Part shown: piece by piece, positions 56,309 through 64,000 of the stretch
How positions within the stretch are numbered: the first letter of the stretch is position 1
How the letters are laid out: each line of letters starts with the position of its first letter
Assembly (NCBI RefSeq): GCF_963082655.1
Contig: NC_081553.1
Span: forward strand, 157,581,441 to 157,645,440
DNA length: 64,000 nucleotides
Source of the DNA: Stomoxys calcitrans
Taxonomy: Eukaryota > Arthropoda > Insecta > Diptera > Muscidae
Direction: 5' to 3'
Program-made: the position numbers and the translations under genes
Notes under the pieces: generated by a model
What the model was told of the DNA's origin: nothing
Databases searched by the model: none
What the model saw: only the letters and a program-made list of their open reading frames with translations

Positions 56309-56664
56309 TTATGAACATAAACACGTATTTTTCAAGTTCGACTTAATCCAAGGTATAAATTTACTAACTCTGGTGTAAACACCTGGGTACCCATCTCTTC
56401 CACATCCTACTCCCCACGACACAATGCCAACAAGGAAATACTTAACTCCGTTTGAAAGTATTAACGGGCCGCCACTATCACCTTGACACGAATCCATGTT
56501 GGGTCTTCCAGCGCAAAGCATTGTTGATGTAATTCTTGTGCTCTTGTATTTCTGATTTCTGCACTCCGTAATGGACATTATAGGTACTTTAACCTGGTTA
56601 ATAATAGCTGGTAATTCGCCTCCTTCTGAAGTTCTGCCCCATCCAACAACTGTACCAATGCGAC
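56309..56664 (-). CDS. Trypsin-like serine protease, last coding exon
   Basis: The acceptor TTATTCTCAG (AG at 56665-56666) opens the exon, which completes a split Gly codon and reads RIGTVVGWGRTSEGGELP, then CRNQKYKSTRITSTMLCAGR, MDSCQGDSGGPLIL and VGIVSWGVGCGRDGYPGVY, ending WIKSNLKNTCLCS and a TAA at 56309-56311. GDSGGP carries the catalytic Ser; the Asp six residues before it and the WG...GYPGVY glycines predict cleavage after Lys/Arg. The catalytic His and Asp lie in upstream exons outside the window or beyond long introns to the right. The extra C-terminal Cys residues suggest a disulfide to an N-terminal pro-region. It is a secreted S1A protease of fly type; I cannot name the orthologue securely. 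Codons before 56664 in the open frame are intron. Confidence 0.85.
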
Positions 56665-56753
56665 CTGAGAATAAATGACGTAAAATATTAGCTTTTAATA
56701 CATGTATACAGCTGCATATGTAAAACCAATAAGCAAAGGCAAAAGTCAACTAT

Positions 56754-57467
56754 ATAATACCCTACACCTACCCTTCAATTATAAATTCGGGCAATATACA
56801 AATATATATGTATATGAGAGCTATATCTAAATCTGAACCGACTTTCAAAAATATCTTTTAAATATTGTTGCTACTACGGCCATATAAGTGTAAACCCGGT
56901 TATAAAAATGTATGGGTGCTACATCCGATTTTGATGAAATCTCGCAGATATGTTACGATCAGTAACAAAACAATCCGTGCCAAATTTTGTGCAGATCGGT
57001 TGTGCAAATCGGGCGATACATATATGTGGGAGCTATACCTAAATCGGAAACGATTTTCATAAAATTTTGCCGATATGTTAAGATCAGCAACAAAACAATC
57101 CGTGCCAAATTTTGTGCAGATCGGTTGAAAATTTATGGGAGCTGTAAAAAGCTATTGATCGATTCAGACCATATAAGACATGTATGTTGAAGGTCATGAG
57201 AGAAGCCGTTCTACAAAATTTCTGCCAAATCGGATGAGAATTGTCCCCTCTAGAGGCTGAAGAAATCAAGACACAAGATCGGTTTATATGGCAGATATAT
57301 CAAAACATGGACCGATTTGGCTCATTTACAACCAACCGACCTACATTAATAAAAAGTATTTGTCCAAAATTTCAAGCACCTAGCTTTACTCCTTCGAAAG
57401 TTAGCGTACTTTCGACAGACAGACGGACGGACATGGGTAGATGGATTTAAAATAACATGACGATCAA

Positions 57468-57514
<47 letters not shown>

Positions 57515-57596
57515 ATGGGGTCCTAGACGCATATTTCGAGGTGTTACAGGGTATAAAAAAATAATACCCTGTACCACAGTGGTGGTGTAGGTTATA
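56754..57596 (+). mobile_element. Chimeric DINE-1-like element (subfamilies 1 and 2)
   Basis: It begins ATAATACCCTACACCTACCC and carries subfamily 2 units (CTACTACGGCC, AAGATCAGCAACAAAACAAT) to about 57130. It then switches to subfamily 1 sequence (GAAGGTCATGAGAGAAGCCG, CCCTCTAGAGGC, AAAACATGGACCGATTTGG, ACAGACAGACGGACGGACAT) and closes with both a subfamily 1 piece (ATATTTCGAGGTGTTACAG) and the subfamily 2 hairpin ATACCCTGTACCAC / GTGGTGTAGGTTAT. Confidence 0.6.
57470..57511. repeat. (TA)n microsatellite
   Basis: About 21 TA dinucleotides, an expansion of the short ATATATAT present at the same place in other copies of the element. Confidence 0.95.
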
Positions 57597-57675
57597 TACT
57601 GTAGAGTATTTTTGGTGTCTTAATTACAAACCTAAAGACGAACCGGCTGGAAAATTTAAAATTTATTGTCAACTA

Positions 57676-57899
57676 AAGGGTGATTTTTTTGAGGTTAGGA
57701 TTTTCAGACACATTTCGAACCGAACACTGATTTTGGTAATAAAATTCAATGATTTGCAAGCGTTGCTCGTTAGTAAGTCTATTCATGATGAAATGTCAAA
57801 GCATACTGAGCATCTTTCTCTTTGACACCATGTCTGAAATCCCACGTGATCTGTCAAATACTAATGCATGAAAATCCTAACCTCAAAAAAATCACCCTT
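57676..57899 (-). mobile_element. Solo-arm MITE of the fold-back family (224 bp)
   Basis: Flanked by TA (57674-57675 and 57900-57901). The left end is only the ~32-bp terminal repeat (AAGGGTGATTTTTTTGAGG then TTAGGATTTTCA), while the right arm is the full ~190 bp seen at 34205-34398, including the first transposase codons on the minus strand. It joins the two at ACACATTTCGAACCG. Confidence 0.88.
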
Positions 57900-59199
57900 T
57901 ATAACACATATTATAATATATAATAAATAAAAAAAAAACACAAAATAAAATAAACTAAATCTAAATAAAGCTATATAAAATAAAGTGAACACACAAAAAA
58001 TAAAATAACATAAAAAGGAGTAAAAAAATTAAATAAAATACAATATGCGAAATTTTATGCAAATATATACTCGCTCTCAATGCAGTGCAATTTTTTTTGC
58101 TGTGGGAGCAAAATTGTTTGCTTATTCAGCAGTAATACGTTTTCAATATTTTAGCAGATTTTGTAGTTTAAACAGCAGTTTTTGTTAGTTGAAATAGCAG
58201 ACTCTCTGCTTTCCCATTTTGACAATATAAATGGTACGCAACGAAATTTGTTGGCAGTCCGACTTTCTACACCATTAAATATTAGGCAGGCTACTTTGTT
58301 CGACTTTCGGAATAGTTGTGGAAAAACTTTAAACAATGTCTTTATTTTTTTAAACATATTTAAAGGACTATTTTTGCCGACAATCTTGTCGTGATTGTGC
58401 ATCATAGCTCAATAATAGAAGGTTGCGTCACTTCCAGAAACCAAAATTCCACAAATGCTGTAAAATGCGACGAAAACAAATAATGCATTTTAAAAACGCA
58501 AAACGTCGTCAATGACGTAAACTGTCAAAAATTAACAACAAAAAAACAGAAAGCATTAATCAATGGTCTTTAAGACCAAAAAAAGAAAGCGCAAACAGCC
58601 AAACCAAACGAAAGGTACGTCGCATGTGGTGTAGATATCATTCAAACAGCAATGGCAGAATCAATCGCTGGGCGATCGCCGTCCGAAGAGCGAAAGATGT
58701 TTGTGTTTGTTGCTATAGGCATTGTTGGATAAGTTGGATTTGAATAAGGGAAGTAAGATTTGATTTGTTTTCTATTGCGCTTGTAAAGCAAGTCGTCTTA
58801 AAACGCCCTGTTCAAATTCAAATGTGTGCTTTACAACCTACTCTAGTTGGGATGGTATGTAAAGCACCATGATCCATTTTACACCGTCCGCTGATGATTT
58901 TTCTTGGTCGAAAATTAAATCGTGACACGGATAGCCAGTCAAATACTTCTAGCTTTTGCTAACTTTTAAATGTTTTTTGCTGTGTTATTTTTTGAACAGA
59001 AAGCATTAAACAGTGGTATAAAACCGGACAATATCCTGCAATGGAATCTTAATATGGCAACTGATATGTGAAGATTGAAACAATTTTTGTTAATACCTAT
59101 GTTCCTTTGAGAATATATCAGTTAAAAAATATATATGTATGTATTCACAGAAAAATATATAGATCTTTCTAAAAAATTAATTTGTATTTGTTTGATTGT
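57900..59199. other. Unassigned
   Basis: AT-rich with an A-rich patch at 57920-58040. No exon of the serine protease gene, which would have to lie on the minus strand here or further right, can be supported. Confidence 0.4.
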
Positions 59200-59475
59200 G
59201 GGATTATAAATTTGTTTGCTCCTTATGACTCAAAACAGCTGAACAGATTTTCTTAAAATTTTCACAGATTGTGTAGCTTAATCTGGAAGGAGAGATAAGG
59301 TATATATTTGTTTCATATCGGAAGGGGGACGGACCCTCCTCCTTACATGGTGGTAAGGAGAAGGGTCGGTTCTTCAAATTCAAAAGTTTGTCAGATCGGA
59401 ACAATATGGGACTCAATTAAAATTTATGTCCAAATACCTGAGAACGCAGCAGAGCCGGCCGAATTCAGCTAGTAT
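59200..59475 (+). repeat. Helitron-like repeat, short copy ending CTAGT
   Basis: TATGACTCAAAACAGCTGAA then CAGATTTTCTTAAAATTTTCACAG resembles the TATGGACTCAACAGCGACGC, AACCGATTTTCTTTAAATG block at 38632-38672, and the end AACGCAGCAGAGCCGGCCGA then ATTCAGCTAGT matches the other CTAGT termini. Confidence 0.42.
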
Positions 59476-59765
59476 TCATAAAAAAGATATATTCTTACTA
59501 AGGTTTTACATTCATTATAGCAAAATATATCCCAAGAAAAATTTAAAGTTTTTTATTCGAACAGATACCGTTACATAGAATTAAAATGTGCTTCCATTTC
59601 ATCAAAGGGCTTCCATATTCCTCTGCAAATTGGGTTTTTGTAGTATTTTGATAAAATTTGGTGAACAGTGGTACAATTTTATATAAACCGGTAAGTCTAT
59701 CTAGTCTATACCATATACGTATCTCCAACAAACATTTCAAAAATAAAAGAATGTGTTAAACATAA
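59476..59765. other. Unassigned AT-rich
   Basis: No signal found. Confidence 0.4.
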
Positions 59766-60957
59766 CAAGTAAAAAGGCATTAAGTTCGGCCGGGTATATA
59801 TGTAAATCCGCTTTAGTCACAATCCGGTGAAAATTGGATAACTTATGCACCCAAATTCGGCACGGACATTGAGTGGTCTAATAAATATAAGTCGCTGTTG
59901 AATTTTGTATTTCAAATTTCAACAAAATCGGGTAATAAATCTTCAGACCCTTAACCGGCATATCGGTTTATGGCAGCTATATCTAAATACAGTCCTATTT
60001 TTAGCATATTTGGGTCGGATGGCGGGTGTTCTTAAACTACTCATTGTTTCAAATTTCAGCGAAATTGGATAAAAAATAAAGCTTTTGTGGGCTTCAGACC
60101 CTTTATCGGGAGATCAGTCTATATAGCAGTTATATGTAAATATAGTCAAATCCAAACCATATTTGGGACGGATATCGGGAGACCTAAAACTACTCACTGT
60201 TTAAAATTCCAGCGAAATTGGATAAAAAATAAAGCTTTTATGGGCTTCAGACCTTTTATCAGGAGATCGGTCTATATGGCAGCTACATCTAAATATAGTC
60301 CGATCTTAACCATATTTGGATCAGATGCTTTCAGATTTCAGCGATATCGGATAAAAAATAAAACTTTTTGGGCTTCAGACCCTTTATCGGCAGTGTGGTC
60401 TATATGGCAGTTATATCTAAATATAGTCCGATCTAATCCATACTAAAATAACGCACTGTTTAAAATTTCAGCGAAATTGGGTAGTAGATAAAGCTTTTAT
60501 GGGCTTTATACCCTTTATCGGCAGATCGGTCTATATGGCAACTATATCTAAATATAGTGCGATCTGAACCATATTTGAGTCAGATGTCAAGAGGCCTAAA
60601 ACTTTTCGCTGTTTAAAATTTCAGCAAAATCGGATGAAAAATAAAGAATTTTTTGCATTAGATCCTTTATCGGAAAATCCAAATATAGTCCGATTTGACC
60701 CTTTCAAGAACTTAACCAGCGTGCATCAAAAATACGTATCTGTGTCAAATTTCAACCCAATATCTCAATTTGAAGCCTGTAGAGTGATTACGACATACGG
60801 ACGCTCAGACGGACAGACACACGGACATCGTTAAATCGTCTTAGAATTTTACGACGATACGGAATATATATATACTTTGTAGGGTCGGAAATTGATATTT
60901 CGAAGTGTTGCAAAATGAATGACCAAAATAATATATCCTACGGTGGTGAGTATAAAA
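59766..60957 (+). mobile_element. DINE-1-like element (subfamily 4)
   Basis: The head CAAGTAAAAAGGCATTAAGT then TCGGCCGGG matches subfamily 1. Five or six ~155-bp units repeat GGGCTTCAGACCCTTTATCG, GATCGGTCTATATGGCAGCT, AAATATAGTCCGATC and AAAATTTCAGCGAAATTGG. The 3' part keeps the subfamily 1 order: CAGACGGACAGACACACGGA, TACGACGATACGG with ATATATATATACTTTGTAGG, GATATTTCGAAGTGTTGCAA, AATGACC and a final CCTACGGTGGTGAGTATAAA. Only the central units differ strongly. Confidence 0.65.
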
Positions 60958-61089
60958 GAGGGCCTTATGAATAGATCTATTTTACAGTTCTATTAAGAAA
61001 ATCTGTAAAATAAACCTATTACAAATCAATATTAAGCACGCGCCTTACTTTGAAATATGGATTCTACTTTCAGAGAGTTTTACGGTTTG
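60958..61089. other. Unassigned spacer
   Basis: Short AT-rich spacer before the integrase fragment. Confidence 0.3.
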
Positions 61090-61375
61090 AAGTGATTTAT
61101 ATGGAGCACGTGGGTCCTTTCATCAAAAGTCGCATTGCATTCTCGTTACTCTGCGACTATTCATGTTCGATCAATGAAGACGAAGCCAGTGCTGGACGCT
61201 CTTAACCAGCTGGCACTGAACTGGTGTTTGCCAAGACGAATAGTGACTGATCGAGGAACAGCTTTTACGTAGACGAATTTGCCGATTTTTGTAAAGAGAA
61301 CAAAATTCAACACATCAAGGTTGCATACGCCCCGGGCGAATGCGTTTGCCGAACGAATGAACCAAAAAGGTGGAA
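61090..61375 (+). pseudogene. Gypsy-type integrase core fragment
   Basis: Readable pieces in order, in shifting frames, are KPVLDAL-like sequence near 61183, RIVTDRGTAFT (second catalytic Asp, about 61238-61270), DEFADFCKENKIQHIKVAYA (61273-61332) and PRANAFAERMNQKG (third catalytic residue, Glu, about 61330-61370). TDRGTAF followed about 35 residues later by AFAERMN is the integrase DD35E pattern. It is broken by a TAG after TAFT and frameshifts. No LTRs are seen near it. Unrelated in detail to the intact element at 38.7-50.9 kb. Confidence 0.65.
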
Positions 61376-64000
61376 TTACATACCATGCGCGCGCAATAAA
61401 AACGCTTTAAAAATTAAACTCTGCAAACAAATCCCACAAAATGATAAATCAATTAGAGAAGAACTGTTATATGTAGAATGTAAGGGACAATTTTGATAAG
61501 TCAAAGATAATGTTCCGAAAAGGTGGAAGTGCTGTAATAACCGAAAAGTGGTACTACAAAGATCAGCAGATATCCATTTCATAATACAAATCTCGGAATG
61601 CTATGAACACCAAAACTCGTATTCAAAAAACATATACAACAAGAAACAACTCCAAAAATACCATCAATGCCATGGATAAATAATATGGAACTGATTTTGA
61701 ACAAAACAAATACATATATCTACAACATCAAAGTACAAACTGTGTGTACCGTTGCTAAATCCATACAACAATACGATTCACAGATATGGGGATACACATT
61801 TGTATGAAATTGATAAACTAGAGGTACTTTTTAGGAAGAAAATTTCAAGAATGCAAAGTTGTACGGCAACATATGTTTAGAGATTAGAAATAGGTGTGAA
61901 ACATAATTATCTCTTCGCCTTGAAAACTTATCTAAATTCTGATCCGCGTTCTCTTTGACTATGATAGTAGTCGATTGCCGCATAAACTGGCAAATAAAAT
62001 CATTGAAAACCAAATATATTAAGCAAAAGCCTTTAACTCACTTTGCAATCAAAATATTGCAGCAATGACATAAGTAGAGCCAGATCGACTAGCCGTTTCT
62101 ACTCCAAGTTGGACACAACACGGGATTCACTGAATAAGGTTGCGTAAAGCGATCAGCCGATATACAAATTTTTGACAGTACTTGTCATTGAGGATGTTAA
62201 CTTGTTCTTTGTTTTCATTCTTACATTCATTGTTTGTTTACAATTTTTGTCATTTACTTAAATTTGAATTTAATATGAAATTTTAATGGTTTGTGCATCG
62301 AAGGGAATGATGGAAAAGGGTTTGCACATAAAACGGCAGCGTTGACGTTTTTTATGTTTTCATTTTGTTTTAGCTTTAACAAGTAACAATAAAAGCATTA
62401 CACTGCAGCGCGCTGTGTAGGTAATGCTTGCAAATAAAGGAAAGTAAGACGAATTATAACTACGATTGTGGCACATTGTGATTCATACCAAAGACCAGCA
62501 CAAAACCATTCATTGGTGACTGTTTTTGGTGAACTCGTAAACACTGAACCCACATGATGTTTTATTTGAAGACTACTAAAGAGCGAGACGCTAAAGATGG
62601 AGTAAAACGAACAAGCTGCAGTTAAGTAGATAATCTTGAAAAACAACACCTATTCAGAACTTGGGAGTATTTTTTATCTCGAATTCATAGCAGCTACAGT
62701 GAGTTATGAGAAATTACTCGCTGTATACAAAAGCGTCACATGTCATTTTCAAAATATGAACTGATCACACAGATCGTTTGCAAGATGTTTGTTTTCTCAC
62801 ATAAAAAAACTAGGCGTATGTGTGATACCCATGCTTTTGTCAAATCAACAACTTTGCCTAGGTACGAAGTTCGTACTACGAAAGCAGACGACAAGAAAAT
62901 AGTACTTTATCTGAAGCAAAATGAAAACGAATACATGCATTGTACAACGTGTACTCTCTGAAATCCGAATCAATCTTTTTTTTTTTGCTGAAGGGCTCAT
63001 TTTATGCATTCACTCATCTCGTTACTTGGTGTCTTGTTTATCAGTTTTACTTAGTTCTCAATTATTTCATCCAATGTTGTATTTTTAAATGAAGAGTTCA
63101 GTTATTGATATACGCTATGATTGTTAGTGTAGATTGAAAGCAGAAATGAATGGTCTTGCGCGGGCCTTTGATTTATACGTCCAATACATGCCAATATACA
63201 GAATCGATTTATTAATATCACAGACCAATGAGAGCAAGTTCTTTGATAAGTCAAGAACGAATAGTAACGAGGAAATGAAATAGTGAACTGATTGAAATAC
63301 TCGCCATTAAAGCGAGCCTTAAATTAGATTCTATGTTTAAGCGGTTCAGTGGCTGGTTTGATTACGAGTTTTGATGAACCCATAAAACCAAATGACGGCG
63401 ATTTGAACAAATTACATTGAAAAACTCTTACAAATGTATCATCACGTAAATAAAACACCAAAACTAATCAATCCCTTGTCTCGCGGTTATGCGTACCAGA
63501 TTGACCCGGATTGGCTCAGTGTAAAACACACTGTTACAACAACAATCAAAACTAATTCTTTATGGTTAAAATCTTTTTTGTTTTATTTAAAAAAAAAAAA
63601 AACCTTGTAGGAAAAATTAAATCAGAATCATGTTGTTCAATGTTTTTCAACAGCATAATCATTTTTGTACAAGGTGAATAGCAACATTGCCCAAGGTGGC
63701 CATTGCCTCCTGGTTTGAAAAGGAGTACACTTGACATACAATTTAACTTTAAATTGAAAAACTGAAAGAGAAATTAAGGTAACTCTTCCCTTTCACAGAT
63801 GCAAGAGTGCACCCCGCAATTGACAACTTTATTTGGTGTTTTGTGCCTTCATGCTTAATTTGTTTCAGGGGTTTCCTTTAAATATCCAGATAAAGCAACA
63901 TCGCAATTCAGGTGGGGTGCAATCATAGTAAATTGGAAAGAAATAGAGTACGATGTATAGGTTGTTGTTGTGATAGATGTAGCATTATGCTGTGTTCTAA
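61376..64000. other. Unassigned stretch to window end
   Basis: No supported exon or RNA gene. A 73-codon plus frame at 62740-62961 (MSFSKYELITQIVCKMFVFS) has no motif. A TTG/CAA-rich patch near 63480-63550 (CTCAGTGTAAAACACACTGT with ACAACAACAA) and GTTGTTGTTG at 63961 look like common fly repeat debris. Confidence 0.4.

Noticed and set aside
58151..58405. 84-codon frame and overlapping 70-codon frame on the other strand
   Set aside because: Overlapping antisense frames without motifs; no evidence for either.
62740..62961. 73-codon plus frame
   Set aside because: No motif, neighbours or splice context; length is within chance in AT-rich DNA.

Overview
The window looks like intron-rich, transposon-choked DNA from a dipteran, most likely a calyptrate/muscid fly. 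The base composition is AT-rich and there are no operons. The only host exons I can defend are the first coding exon of a SNAP-25-type SNARE gene (minus strand, 6139-6238), the last coding exon of a trypsin-like serine protease (minus strand, 56309-56664), and a possible 55-bp exon of an unknown gene at 1532-1586 (plus strand). The other exons of these genes are not visible, so their introns must be long, and most of the window is probably intron or intergenic sequence that filled with repeats.

Left part (1-16 kb): the putative micro-exon, a GC-rich decayed coding island (2.5-3.5 kb), a defective mariner element (3707-4642) abutting a tRNA-derived SINE, the SNAP-25 exon, a DINE-1-like element (7325-7722), a Jockey-type reverse transcriptase fragment, a 3.2-kb RNase H-bearing non-LTR element (copy A, 10.5-13.7 kb), more DINE-1-like and Helitron-like repeats, and a long palindrome (15953-16209).

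Middle (16-38 kb): a second, degraded Jockey-like element, several DINE-1-like elements with internal ~150-bp tandem units, a Helitron-like repeat, SINE fragments, a third non-LTR remnant (32.1-33.5 kb), a fold-back Tc1/mariner-type element (33792-34398), and copy B of the RNase H non-LTR family on the minus strand (34.9-38.2 kb), which is interrupted by a 237-bp MITE derived from the same mariner seen at 3.7 kb.

The centrepiece is a complete, recent Ty3/gypsy-type LTR retrotransposon on the minus strand (38681-50940, about 12.3 kb). It has a 4-bp target duplication (AAGT), unusually long LTRs (about 3.1 kb each, nearly identical), a primer-binding site matching tRNA-Lys(CUU), a Gag with an N-terminal RING-H2 finger and a C-terminal zinc knuckle, a textbook -1 frameshift heptamer (A_AAA_AAC) joining gag to pol, and a pol with protease, RT, RNase H and DD35E integrase. 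One in-frame TGA separates the protease from RT. The element landed inside an older Helitron-like repeat whose halves flank it.

Right part (51-64 kb): copy C of the RNase H non-LTR family, the serine protease exon, a chimeric DINE-1-like element, a solo-arm MITE of the fold-back family, another Helitron-like 3' end, a DINE-1-like element of a different subfamily (59.8-61 kb), a decayed gypsy integrase fragment, and about 2.6 kb of unassigned AT-rich DNA. I read the DINE-1-like identity from the terminal hairpin and subterminal blocks that resemble Drosophila INE-1; no search could be run.
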